Below are positions 43,066-55,162 of a stretch of 64,000 nt of DNA, piece after piece. Numbering within the stretch: the stretch's first letter is position 1; each line of letters begins with the position of its first letter. The notes under the pieces are model-generated. The model worked only from the letters and a program-made list of their open reading frames with translations, was not told the DNA's origin and ran no database searches. A program made the position numbers and the translations under genes. Source of the stretch: Panulirus ornatus (Eukaryota > Arthropoda > Malacostraca > Decapoda > Palinuridae); assembly GCF_036320965.1 (NCBI RefSeq), contig NC_092238.1, forward strand, positions 17,556,194 to 17,620,193, in the 5' to 3' direction.

Positions 43066-44778
43066 AGACTATCAGGAGTAACATTATCATCATGTTAGGA
43101 TAATGTTAGACTATCAAGAGTGACATTATCATCATGTTAGGATAATGTTAGACCATCAAGAGTGACATTATCATATTAGGATAATGTTAGACCATTAGGA
43201 GTGACATATTCATTATGTTAGGATAACGTTAGACCATCAAGAGTGACATTATCATCATGTTAGGATAATGTTAGACCATCAAGAGTGACATTATCATCAT
43301 GTTAGGATAATGTTAGACCATCAAGAGTGACATTATCATCATGTTAGGATAATGTTAGACCATTAAGAGTGACATTATCATCATGTTAGGATAATGTTAG
43401 ACCATTAGGAGTGACATATTCATCATGTTAGGATAACGTTAGACCATCAAGAGTGACATTATCATCATGTTAGGATAATGTTAGACCATCATGAGTGACA
43501 TTATCATCATGTTAGGATAATGTTAGACCATCAAGAGTGACATTATCATCATGTTAGGATAATGTTAGACCATCAAGAGTGACATTATCATCATGTTAGG
43601 ATAATGTTAGACCATCATGAGTGACATTATCATCATGTTAGGATAATGTTAGACCATCATGAGTGACATTATCATCATGTTAGGATAATGTTAGACCATC
43701 ATGAGTGACATTATCATCATGTTAGGATAACGTTAGACCATCAAGAGTGACATTATCATCATGTTAGGATAATGTTAGACCATCATGAGTGACATTATCA
43801 TCATGTTAGGATAATGTTAGACCATCATGAGTGACATTATCATCATGTTAGGATAATGTTAGACCATCATGAGTGACATTATCATCATGTTAGGATAATG
43901 TTAGACTATCAAGAGTGACATTATCATCATGTTAGGATAATGTTAGACCATCAAGAGTGACATTATCATATTAGGATAATGTTAGACCATTAGGAGTGAC
44001 ATATTCATTATGTTAGGATAACGTTAGACCATCAAGAGTGACATTATCATCATGTTAGGATAATGTTAGACCATCAAGAGTGACATTATCATCATGTTAG
44101 GATAATGTTAGACCATCAAGAGTGACATTATCATCATGTTAGGATAATGTTAGACCATTAAGAGTGACATTATCATCATGTTAGGATAATGTTAGACCAT
44201 TAGGAGTGACATATTCATCATGTTAGGATAACGTTAGACCATCAAGAGTGACATTATCATCATGTTATAACTATAACATGTTAGACCATCATGAGTGACA
44301 TTATCATCATGTTAGGATAATGTTAGACCATCAAGAGTGACATTATCATCATGTTAGGATAATGTTAGACCATCAAGAGTGACATTATCATCATGTTAGG
44401 ATAATGTTAGACCATCATGAGTGACATTATCATCATGTTAGGATAATGTTAGACCATCATGAGTGACATTATCATCATGTTAGGATAATGTTAGACCATC
44501 ATGAGTGACATTATCATCATGTTAGGATAACGTTAGACCATCAAGAGTGACATTATCATCATGTTAGGATAATGTTAGACCATCATGAGTGACATTATCA
44601 TCATGTTAGGATAATGTTAGACCATCATGAGTGACATTATCATCATGTTAGGATAATGTTAGACTATCAGGAGTGACATTATCATCATGTTAGGATAACG
44701 TTAGACCATTAGGAGTGACATATTCATCATGTTAGGATAACGTTAGACCATTAGGAGTGACATATTCATCATGTTACG
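43066..44778. repeat. 42-bp minisatellite with 795-bp higher-order repeat
   Basis: About 41 units of 42 bp (GTTAGACCATCAAGAGTGAC then ATTATCATCATGTTAGGATA and AT). The variant series beginning CTATCAAGAG at 43111 recurs at 43906, so 19 units, one of them 3 bp short, form a 795-bp block that was duplicated in tandem. In the second block one unit carries the palindromic change CATGTTATAACTATAACATG at 44261-44280. Confidence 0.96.
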
Positions 44779-44944
44779 GTAACAGATATCACATCATGAT
44801 GCCTTTCTTACTCATGTTCACAAAAATAGTTTGAAAGTTATAGCTCCGTAGTACGATGGTATCATGCGCTGATCACGTGATCATACAATATCATACAATT
44901 ATCACTGGATTAGCTGAACGTGTTATGCATTTCCATTTCCTGTG
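44779..44944. other. Low-copy spacer with 14-bp palindrome
   Basis: Contains the perfect palindrome TGATCACGTGATCA at 44870-44883 just upstream of the TGATCATAA-type array. Otherwise unassigned. Confidence 0.5.
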
Positions 44945-46260
44945 ATGATTATGATAACTTGCACTGATCATAACTATAACGTGCACTGATCATAAGTACA
45001 ACGTGCACTGATCATAACCATAACGTCCAATGATCATAACAATCACTTGCATTGATCATAACTACAACGTGCACTGATCATAAGTACAACGTGCACTGAT
45101 CATAACCATAACGTCCAATGATCATAACAATCACTTGCATTGATCGTAACTATAACGTGCACTGATCATAAAATAACTTGCAGCGATCATAACAACAATG
45201 TGCACTGATCATAACAATAACTTGCAACGATCATAACTACAGCGTACACTGATCATAACTACAACTCACTGATCATAACAAAACTTGCACTGATCATAAC
45301 TATAACGTGCACTGATCAATCATAACTATAACTTGCACTGATCATAACTATAACTTGCACTGATCATAATAAAACTTACACTGATCATAACTATAACGTG
45401 CACTGATCAATCATAACTATAACTTGCACTGATCACAACAAAACTTGCAATGATCATAACTATAACGTGCACTGATCAATCATAACTATAACTTGCACTG
45501 ATCATAACAAAACTTACACTGATCATAACTATAGCATGCACTGATCATAATTATAACTTGCAATGATCATAACTATAACGTGCACTGATCATTACTATAA
45601 CTTGCAATGATCACAAATATAACTTGCACTGATAATAACTATAACATGCACTGATCATAACTATAACTTGCAATGATCACAAATATAACTTGCACTGATA
45701 ATAACTATAACATGCACTGATCATAACTATAACTTTCACTGATCATAACTATAACTTGCACTGATCATAACTATAACGTGCATTGATCATAACTATAACT
45801 TGCACTGATCATAACAAAACTTACACTGATCATGAATATAGCATGCACTGATCATAATTATAACTTTCAATGATCATAACTGTAAAGTGCACTGATCATT
45901 ACTATAACTTGCACTGATCATAACTATAAAGTGCACTGATCATTACTATAACTTGCACTGATCATAACTATAAAGTGCACTGATCATTACTATAACTTGC
46001 ACTGATCATAACTATAAAGTGCACTGATCATTACTATAACTTGCACTGATCATAACAACTTGCACATATCAGCAGAATGACATGCAATAATCTTTACAAT
46101 GACTTGCTTTTATTATAACAAAAACTTGTATTACTTATAAAGATAATTTGCATTGTGACTTATACTGATCATAACGATAATTTGCAGTATGACTTATACT
46201 GATCATAACGATAATTTGCATTATGACTTATACTGATCATAACGATAATTTGCTCCGATC
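44945..46260. repeat. 22-bp TGATCATAA minisatellite, left part
   Basis: About 58 units of roughly 22 bp (TTGCACTGATCATAACTATA then AC), each with the palindrome TGATCA. It becomes irregular after about 46060. The same repeat resumes at about 53890 beyond the transposon cluster. Confidence 0.95.
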
Positions 46261-46359
46261 ATTACGACAACTTGTAATGTTATTTATGATTATCTTTTTT
46301 ATGCTAGCTGAGACGGCACGGGCAACTGAGGCCATAATCAAGGCGATTTCATTTCCTAT

Positions 46360-46361
<2 letters not shown>
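46261..46361. other. Decayed array edge and spacer
   Basis: The last recognisable GATCATTACGACAACTTG unit is followed by about 60 bp of unassigned sequence up to the TA tract. Confidence 0.45.

Positions 46362-46441
<80 letters not shown>
46362..46441. repeat. (TA)n microsatellite
   Basis: Pure TA tract at the left border of the second transposon cluster, followed by a T-rich stretch. Confidence 0.95.
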
Positions 46442-46445
<4 letters not shown>

Positions 46446-46458
46446 TATTTTTTTTTTT

Positions 46459-49400
46459 ATACTTTGTCGCTGTCTCCCGCGTTTACGAGGTAGCGCAAGG
46501 AAACAGACGAAAGAAATGGCCCAACCCCCCCCCCCATACACATGTATATACATACGTCCACACACGCAAGTATACATACCTACACAGCTTTCCATGGCTT
46601 ACCCCAGACGCTTCACATGCCTTGATTCAATCCACTGACAGCACGTCAACCCCGGTATACCACATCGCTCCGATTCACTCTATTCCTTGCCCTCCTTTCA
46701 CCCTCCTGCATGTTCAGGCCCCGATCACACAAAATCTTTTTCACTCCATCTTTCCACCTCCAATTTGGTCTCCCTCTTCTCCTTGTTCCCTCCACCTCCG
46801 ACACATATATCCTCTTGGTCAATCTTTCCTCACTCATCCTCTCCATGTGCCCAAACCACTTCAAAACACCCTCTTCTGCTCTCTCAACCACGCTCTTTTT
46901 ATTTCCACACATCTCTCTTACCCTTACGTTACTCACTCGATCAAACCACCTCACACCACACATTGTCCTCAAACATCTCATTTCCAGCACATCAATCCTC
47001 CTGCGCACAACTCTATCCATAGCCCACGCCTCGCAACCATACAACATTGTTGGAACCACTATTCCTTCAAACATACCCATTTTTGCTTTCCGAGATAATG
47101 TTCTCGACTTCCACACATTCTTCAAGGCCCCCAGAATTTTCGCCCCCTCCCCCACCCTATGATCCACTTCCGTTTCCATGGTTCCATCCGCTGCCAGATC
47201 CACTCCCAGATATCTAAAACACTTCACTTCCTCCAGTTTTTCTCCCTTCAAACTCACCTCCCAATTGACTTGACCCTCAACCCTACTGTACCTAATAACC
47301 TTGCTCTTATTCACATTTACTCTTAACTTTCTTCTTCCACACACTTTACCAAACTCAGTCACCAGCTTCTGCAGTTTCTCACATGAATCAGCCACCAGCG
47401 CTGTATCATCAGCGAACAACAACTGACTCACTTCCCAAGCTCTCTCATCCCCAACAGACTTCATACTTGCCCCTCTTTCCAAAACTCTTGCATTTACCTC
47501 CCTAACAACCCCATCCATAAACAAATTAAACAACCATGGAGACATCACACACCCCTGCCGCAAACCTACATTCACTGAGAACCAATTACTTTCCTCTCTT
47601 CCTACACGTACACATGCCTTACATCCTCGATAAAAACTTTTCACTGCTTCTCACAACTTTCCTCCCACACCATATATTCTTAATACCTTCCACAGAGCAT
47701 CTCTATCAACTCTATCATATGCCTTCTCCAGATCCATAAATGCTACATACAAATCCATTTGCTTTTCTAAGTATTTCTCACATACATTCTTCAAAGCAAA
47801 CACCTGATCCACACATCCTCTACCACTTCTGAAACCACACTGCTCTTCCCCAATCTGATGCTCTGTACATGCCTTCACCCTCTCAATCAATACCCTCCCA
47901 TATAATTTACCAGGAATACTCAACAAACTTATACCTCTGTAATTTGAGCACTCACTCTTATCCCCTTTGCCTTTGTACAATGGCACTATGCAGGCATTCC
48001 GCCAATCCTCAGGCACCTCACCATGAGTCATACATACATTGAATAACCTTACCAACCAGTCAACAATACAGTCACCCCCTTTTTTAATAAATTCCACTGC
48101 AATACCATCCAAACCTGCTGCCTTGCCGGCTTTCATCTTCCGCAAAGCTTTCACTACCTCTTCTCTGTTTACCAAATCATTTTCCCTAACCCTCTCACTT
48201 TGCACACCACCTCGACCAAAACACCCTATATCTGCCACTCTATCATCAAACACATTCAACAAACCTTTAAAATACTTACTCCATCTCCTTCTCACATCAC
48301 CACTACTTGTTATCACCTCCCCATTTGCGCCCTTCACTGAAGTTCCCATTTGCTCCCTTGTCTTACGCACTTTATTTACCTCCTTCCAGGACATCTTTTT
48401 ATTCTCCCTAAAATTTAATGATACTCTCTCACCCCAACTCTCATTTGCCCTTTTTTTCACCTTTTGCACCTTTCTCTTGACCTCCTGTCTCTTTCTTTTA
48501 TACATCTCCCACTCAATTGCATTTTTTCCCTGCAAAAATCGTCCAAATGCCTCTCTCTTCTCTTTCACTAATACTCTTACTTCTTCATCCCACCTCTCAC
48601 TACCCTTTCTAATCAACCCACCTCCCACTCTTCTCATGCCACAAGCATCTTTTGCGCAATCCATCACTGATTCCCTAAATACATCCCATTCCTCCCCCAC
48701 TCCCCTTACTTCCATTGTTCTCACCTTTTTCCATTCTGTACTCAGTCTCTCCTGGTACTTCCTCACACAGGTCTCCTTCTCAAGCTCACTTACTCTCACC
48801 ACCCTCTTCACCCCAACATTCACTCTTCTTTTCTGAAAACCCATACAAATCTTCACCTTAGCCTCCACAAGATAATGATCAGACATCCCTACAGTTGCAC
48901 CTCTCAGCACATTAACATCCAAAAGTCTCTCTTTCGCACGCCTGTCAATTAACACGTAATCCAATAACGCTCTCTGGCCATCTCTCCTACTTACATAAGT
49001 ATACTTATGTATATCTCGCTTTTTAAACCAGGTATTCCCAATCATCAGTCCTTTTTCAGCACGTAAATCTACAAGCTCTTCACCATTTCCATTTACAACA
49101 ATGAACACCCCATGTATACCAATTATTCCCTCAACTGCCACATTACTCACCTTTGCATTCAAATCACCCATCACTATAATCCGGTCTCGTGCATCAAAAC
49201 CACTAACACACTCATTCAGCTGCTCCCAAAACACTTGCCTCTCTTGATCTTTCTTCTCATGCCCAGGTGCATATGCACCAATAATCACCCACCTCTCTCC
49301 ATCAACTTTCAGTTTTACCCATACCAATCGAGAATTTACTTTCTTACACTCTATCACATACTCCCACAACTCCTGTTTCAGGAGTATTGCTACTCCTTCC

Positions 49401-49466
49401 CTTGCTCTTGTCCTCTCACTAACCCCTGACTTTACTCCCCAGACATTCCCAAACCACTCTTCCCCT
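46459..49466 (-). mobile_element. RTE-like LINE, young subfamily, nearly intact ORF
   Basis: A minus-strand copy of 3.0 kb with the short 3'UTR (46459-46645) and about 940 codons of ORF. It is 5'-truncated inside the endonuclease domain, at the EEWFGNVWGVKSG codons, where (TA)n and element C begin. This is the best preserved copy in the window. Confidence 0.93.
46646..49466 (-). pseudogene. LINE endonuclease-RT ORF with a single stop
   Basis: Two open pieces in the same frame (47651-49466 and 46646-47650) are separated only by a TGA at 47651-47653, where sister copies read TTA (GGKLLEAVKSF). Visible endonuclease motifs are GAYAP, GDLNAKV, YVSRRDGQRALLDYVLID and GMSDHYLVEAK. After the linker come [17 protein letters not shown] and motif A FMDLEKAYDRV before the stop, then motif B GLRQGCVMSPW, FADD and the HMERMSEERL C-terminus after it. 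The N-terminal Asn and Glu motifs of the endonuclease are missing through 5' truncation. The low number of lesions implies recent insertion. Confidence 0.9.
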
Positions 49467-49476
49467 TATATATATA

Positions 49477-49791
49477 TTGGAAAGGATCACAATTTTGCGC
49501 GTGATCAAGTATATTCTTATGAGTCCACGTGGAAAAGTAATCATGATAAGTTCCCAAGTGCACTTTCGTGTAATAATCACATCAACAGGGGAGACACAAG
49601 AGAGAAATATAACAGTCAGTTGATATACAAATTGGATAGCTTTATTCTTGATAAAATTTGTAAACAATTGACCTTCTTGTCCACACAATAAGTTTATGAT
49701 ACGCTCGTTGTCTGTCTTGGAAAGTCACTTGTTTACCAGATGGCGTCCTAGCTACGTCTCTTCGCTGTATATCAACTGACTGTTATATTTC
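49477..49791 (+). mobile_element. Element C, copy 2, with internal inversion
   Basis: Starts TTGGAAAGGATCAC after a short TA tract, as in copies 1 and 3. The sequence up to GTTGATATAC (49628) is in direct orientation, and the following segment is an inverted copy of the downstream part of the element. The result is a perfect 25-bp inverted repeat (49604-49628 and 49767-49791) around 138 bp. The inverted part extends the known element beyond copies 1 and 3. Confidence 0.7.
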
Positions 49792-49792
49792 T

Positions 49793-52700
49793 TTCACATG
49801 CCGTGGTTCAATCCAGTGACAGCACGTCGACCCCGGTACACCACATCGTTCCAATTCACTCTATTCCTTACCCGCCTTTCACCCGCCTGTATGTTCAGGC
49901 CCCGATCACTCAAAAATTTTTTCACTCCATCCTTCCACCTCCAGTTTGGTCTCCCGCTTCTCCTTCTTCCCTCCACCCCTGACAAATGTCCTCTTTGCCA
50001 ATCTTTCCTCACTCATTCTCTCCATATGACCAAACGATTTCAACACACCCTCTTCTAGTGTCTCAACGACATTCTTTTTATTACCACACATCTCTCTTAC
50101 CCTTTCATTACTTACTCGATCAAACCATCTTACACAACATTTTGTCCTCCAACATTTCATTTCCAACACATCCACCCTCCTCCGCACAACCCTATCTATA
50201 GCCCATGCCTCGCAACCATATAACATTGATGGAACTGCTATTATGTCAAACATACCCATTTATGCTTTCTGAGATAACGTTCTAACTACCCACACATTCT
50301 CAATCGTTCCCAGAACCTTCGCCACCTCCCCAACCTGTGATTAACTTCCATTTCCATGGTTCCATTCGCTGCTAAGTCCACTCCCAGATATCTAAAACAC
50401 TCCACTTTCTCCAATTTTTCTCCATTCAAACATACATTCCAACTAACTTGTCCCTCAACCCTGCTGAACCTAATAATCTTGCTCTTATTCACATTTAGAC
50501 TCAACTTTCTCCTTTCACACGCTTTTCTTAACACAATCACCAACTTCTTTAGTTTCTCACTCGAATCAGCCACCAGTGCTGTATCATCGGCGAACCTCAA
50601 CTGACTCATTTCCCTGGCCCTTTCATACAGCATACTTGCCCCTCTCTCCAAAACTTTTGCATTCACCTCCCTAAACACCTCATCCATAAACAAATTAAAC
50701 AGCCATGGAGACATCACGCACCCCTGGAAACCAATCACTCTCCTCTCTTACTACTCGTGCACATGCCTTACATCCCCAAGAAACACTTTTCACTGCTTCT
50801 AGGAGCATACCTCCCACACCCTTAAAACCCTCCACAAAGCATCTCTATCAACCATGTCATATGCCTTCTCCAGATCCATAAATGCCACACACAAATCCAT
50901 CTACTTTTCAAAATACTTCTTACACACATCCTTCAAAGTAAACACCTAATCTACACATCCTCTAACACTTCTGAAACTATTCTGCTCCTCCCCAATCTGA
51001 TGTTCTGAACATGCCTTTACCCTCTTAATCAATACCCTACCATGCAATTTTCTGTGAATACTCAACAAATGTATACCTCTGTTGTTTGAACACTCACCTT
51101 TATCCCCTTTATCTTTGTACAATAGCACTATACATGCATTCCACCAATCCTCAGGCACTTCACCATAATCCATACATACAGTGAATATCCTTACTAACCA
51201 ATTAACAGCACAGCCACCCCCTTTCCTAATACATTCAACTGCAACACCATCCAAACCCGACTCCTTGTGGGATTTCATCCTTCGCACGTCACCCCGATCA
51301 AAATACCCTACATCTGCCACTCTCATCACATACAATCAACAAACCTTCAAAATGCTCACTCCAACTCCTCACATCATCACTACCTCTTATCACTTCCCTC
51401 CTTGCCCCCTTCACCAATGTTCCCATTTCTTCTGTTGTCTTCCGCACGCTATTTACCTCCTTCTGATACATTTTTTTATTCTCCCTAAAGTTTAATGATA
51501 CTCTTTCACCCCAACTCTCATTTGCCCTCTTTTTCAACTCTTGCACCTTACCCTTAACCTCCTTCCGCTTTCTTTTATACACTTCCCAGTCATTTGCACT
51601 CCTTCTTTGTAAGTATCGTTCAAACGAATCTCTTTCGTCTTTCACTAACAACTTTACTTCATCCCACCACTCACTACCCTTTCAAAACTGCCCACCTCTC
51701 ACCTTTCACATGCCACATGCATCTTTTGCACACGAGATCACTGCTTCCCTAAATACATCCCATTCCTCACCCACTCCTCTCACGTCATTTGCTCTCACCT
51801 TTTGCCATTCTACACTCACTATCTTCTGGTACTTCCTCACGCAAGTGTCATTACCAAGCTCGCTTCCTCTCACCTTTCTCTGTTCCCCAACATTCTCTCT
51901 TCTTTTTCGAAAACCTTTACAAATCTTCACATTCGCCTTCACAAGATAGTGATAGTCCTCCCTCCACCTGCCCCTCTCAGCACATTGAAATTCAAAAGTC
52001 TCCCTTTTACATGCCTATCAAATCAACATGTAATCCAATAATGCCATTTGACCATCTCTCCCACTTACTTACATACGTATACTTATGGATATCTCTCTTT
52101 TTAAACCAGGTACTCCCAATCACCAATCTCTTTTCAGTACAGAAATCCACAAGCTTTTCACCATTTCCATTTACAACACTGAATACCCAATGCACACCAA
52201 TCATATCGTCAACTGCCACAGTACTCACCTTCGTATTTAAATCACCCAACGCTAACACCCGGTCTCGTGCACCAAAGCTGCTGACACACTCACTCAGCTG
52301 CTCCCAAAACACTTGCTTTACGTGATCTTTCTTCTCAAGAGCAGGTGCATAAGCACCAATAATCACTCATCTCTCTCCATCCACTTTCAGGTTTACCCAT
52401 ATCAATCTAGAATTTACTTTCTTTCGCTCTGTTACACATTCCCACAACTCCTGCTTCAGAAATAGTGGTACTTCATCCTTAGCTCCTGTCCTCTCATCAC
52501 CCCCTGACTTTACTTTACGAGACTTTTCCAAACCATTCTTGCTCTTCACTCTTGAGCTTCGTTTCACTCAGAGCCAGAACAGCCAGGTTTCTTTCCCCAA
52601 AATACTACCTACCGCTCCTTTCTTCTTATCTTGGTTACATCCACACTCATTCAGACACCATTCAGGAGGATGAGCACTTCCCGCTTGACTCCTTCTTCTC

Positions 52701-52820
52701 TTTCACCTTTTAGAAACTGAAGTACAATGAGCTAAGGGTTTCCAGTTCCTCCACTCCCACTCCCTCTACTTGCCTTCTACGACATGCATGGGAGGTGTTC
52801 TTTCTCCCGTATCCCTAAGG

Positions 52821-52824
<4 letters not shown>
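49793..52824 (-). mobile_element. RTE-like LINE, old diverged copy without 3'UTR
   Basis: A minus-strand copy with the entire ORF region and a recognisable 5'UTR (about 52690-52824, with TATCCTTAGGGATACGGGAG) bordering a TA tract. It is clearly more diverged than the young copies. The stop position is CGA-type: the frame continues after YRG as RGRRAVTGLNHGM. The 3'UTR is missing at the left junction with element C. Confidence 0.9.
49794..52690 (-). pseudogene. Decayed LINE ORF, old subfamily
   Basis: The ORF is broken into many pieces: 52007-52366 holds endonuclease motifs (MIIGAYAPALEKKDH, ALGDLNTKV, NTWFKKRDIHKYTYV); 51298-51651 the linker; 50946-51335 RT sequence (SGLDGVAVECI and EEQNSFRSVRG); 50286-50738 motif B remnant, FADDTALVADSS and GVDLAANGTME; and 49794-50259 the C-terminus in two overlapping frames. 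Motif A lies in the shifted part between 50740 and 50946. Frameshifts are numerous. Confidence 0.85.

Positions 52825-52906
<82 letters not shown>
52825..52906. repeat. (TA)n microsatellite
   Basis: TA tract between the LINE 5' end and element C copy 3. Confidence 0.95.
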
Positions 52907-52911
<5 letters not shown>

Positions 52912-53097
52912 AAGGATCACAATTTCGCGCGTGATCAAGATATTCCTATGAGTCCACGGGGAAAATGAAACACGAAAAGTTCCCAAGTGCACTTTCGTGT
53001 AATAATCACATCATCAAGGGAGACACAAGAGAGAAATATAACAGTCAGTTGATATACATCGAAGAGACGAAGCTAGAACGCCATTTGGTAAACATGT
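52907..53097 (+). mobile_element. Element C, copy 3
   Basis: Colinear with copy 1 from TTGGAAAGGATCAC to CCATTTGGTAAACATG, then joined to the T-run of an SN copy. No hairpin at its end. Confidence 0.65.
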
Positions 53098-53101
53098 GGT
53101 G

Positions 53102-53240
53102 TTTTTTTTTTTTTTTTAATTTTCCAAAAGAAGGAACAGAGAAGGGGGCCAGATGAGGATATTCCCTCAGAGGCCCAGTCCTCTGTTCTTAACGCTACCT
53201 TGCTAACGCGGGAAATGGCGAATAGTTTGAAAGAAAGAAA

Positions 53241-53241
<1 letters not shown>
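53102..53241 (+). mobile_element. SN copy, 3' module only
   Basis: T-run (53102-53117), then AATTTTCCAAAAGAAGG through GGCGAATAGTTTGAAAG with a GAAA-repeat tail. It is 5'-truncated at the same internal T-run as the copies at 11448 and 14609. Confidence 0.82.

Positions 53242-53242
<1 letters not shown>

Positions 53243-53320
<78 letters not shown>
53243..53320. repeat. (AT)n microsatellite
   Basis: Pure AT tract between two SN copies in the same orientation. Confidence 0.95.
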
Positions 53321-53326
<6 letters not shown>

Positions 53327-53558
53327 GGGGATAGGGGAGAAAGAATACTTCCCACGTATTCCCTGCGTGTCGTGGAAGGCGACTAAAAGGGGAGGGAGCG
53401 GGGGGCTGGAAATCCTCCCCTCTCGTTTTTTTTTAATTTTCCAAAAGAGGGAACAGAGAATTGGGCCAGGTGAAGGTATTCCCTCAAAGGCCCAGTCCTC
53501 TGTTCTTACCGCTACCTCGCTAATGCGGGAAATGGCGAATAGTTTGAAAGAAAGAAAG
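53321..53558 (+). mobile_element. SN non-autonomous retroelement, full copy
   Basis: Head from ATCCCTGGGGATAGGGGAG, joint TTTTTTTTAATTTTCC, 3' module with CGCTACCTCGCTAATGCGGG and GGCGAATAGTTTG, and a GAAA-type tail like the copy just upstream. The shared tail suggests that the two are related by duplication or come from one source. Confidence 0.87.
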
Positions 53559-53709
<151 letters not shown>

Positions 53710-53711
53710 TC

Positions 53712-53829
53712 ATAAAAATTCGCCATTTCCCACGTTTGCGAGGTAGCGTTAAGAACAGAAGACTGAACTTTAGAGGGAATATCCTCACTTGGCTCCCTTC
53801 TCTGCTCCTTCTTATGGATAATTAAAAAC
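53712..53829 (-). mobile_element. SN copy, 3' module only, minus strand
   Basis: Reads inward from AATTCGCCATTTCCCACG to CTCCTTCTTATGGATAATTAAAAA. It is a decayed 3' module whose loop has the GTTTGCG variant typical of the LINE tail. It forms a tail-to-tail pair with the SN at 53321. Confidence 0.78.
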
Positions 53830-54730
53830 GTACCCATTTTATCTACCAACCCCCAAGGGTGGATGAACGGTTGGGTTGCACTAACTAACATAGCAGTAAC
53901 ATTCACTAATCATTACTGTTATTTGCAGTGATCATTACGATAACTTTCACTGATCATTACGATAACCTGCAGTGATCATAACGATATCTTGTACTGATCA
54001 TAAAGATTCATTACAATAACTTGCACTGATCATTACGAGAACTTGCACTGACCGTAACGATAACTTTCACTAATCATTATGATAACTTGCAATGATCATA
54101 AAGACATCTTGGACTGATCATATTGATAACTTTCACCGATCATTACGATAACTTATATTGAGCATTACAATTACTTGCACTGATCATTAGGATAGCTTGT
54201 AGTTATCATAATGATCATTGTGATAACATGTACTCATTACTACGACATGCTGTACTAATCATAATGATAACTTGTACTGACCATAATGATAACTCGCGGT
54301 GATCATTACGGTAACTTGCGCTGATCGTAATGATAACATGCACAGATCATTGCTATAACTTGTACTGATCATAACCATAAGTGATATTGATCATAGTGAT
54401 AACTTATACCGATTACAACAATTTATCATAAATGTTATAATGATAACTCCATGATCATAACTATACGCTATATTGATCATAATAACTTATATTGATCACA
54501 GAGATAAGTTATACTGATTATAAGAATAACTTGTACTGGTCATAAGGGTAAGTTATACTGATCATGATGATAACTTGCATTGATCATATCAATAAGTTGT
54601 TCTGGTAATCATAAACACATATTGATCGGAGGTTGTCAATCAAGACAGTAACATACATTGATCAGTAAAGAGCCGAGAACTTGTACTGACCCGTATGATA
54701 ACATGTATTGATCGATACGATGACAGAACG
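53830..54730. repeat. 22-bp TGATCATAA minisatellite, right part
   Basis: After about 60 bp of spacer, degenerate units of the same 22-bp type as at 44945-46260 recur (GATAACTTGCACTGATCATT), ending near 54725. They are more mutated than the left part. Confidence 0.85.
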
Positions 54731-55092
54731 AAGCTACTGTAGATGTGAGTGTATCTGTGTCACCTTCAGAACTGTGGGGTTAACTTGAGGCGCCCAAGGT
54801 CCACATTGATCCTGTCCATCTGTGTAGCGGCCTTGCCATGACCTGCCGCTGTAATATTAGTCTCCATGTTCGGCCAAAACCAGGTCAGGAAGGCGTACTG
54901 GGGAAGGTGGTGCTGTGGGCAGAGACGGCCGCCTGTGGTGGGTATATGGTGGGTGGAGGTGAGTACGAGAAGTGGAAACATACAGACCTTCATCGAGGAT
55001 GGTGAGACTGTGAGGTTAAGTCACTCATATTAACGTATTATGAGGTAAGACAGGCATGAAAGCAGTCTACACCCTCGCCTCATACACGGGTA

Positions 55093-55093
<1 letters not shown>
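54731..55093. other. Low-copy region
   Basis: About 360 bp of non-repetitive sequence holding the candidate minus-strand terminal exon below. Confidence 0.5.
54766..54919 (-). CDS. Candidate terminal exon of unknown gene
   Basis: On the minus strand, pyrimidine-rich sequence ending in CACCTTCCCCAG (or the earlier CATATACCCACCACAG) could be a splice acceptor. The frame then reads YAFLTWFWPNMETNITAAGH and GKAATQMDRINVDLGRL to a TGA at 54766-54768. The residue composition is protein-like and not repeat-like. I recognise no family. It may equally be chance. Confidence 0.2.
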
Positions 55094-55159
<66 letters not shown>

Positions 55160-55162
55160 TTA
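55094..55162. repeat. (GT)n microsatellite
   Basis: GT repeats ending in GCGCGCGCG, directly adjoining the 3' end of the CR1-like LINE. Confidence 0.95.

Noticed and set aside
42027..44778. CRISPR array, because of 34-bp and 42-bp regular repeats
   Set aside because: There is no repeat/spacer alternation. Whole units repeat head to tail, and no cas genes are present.
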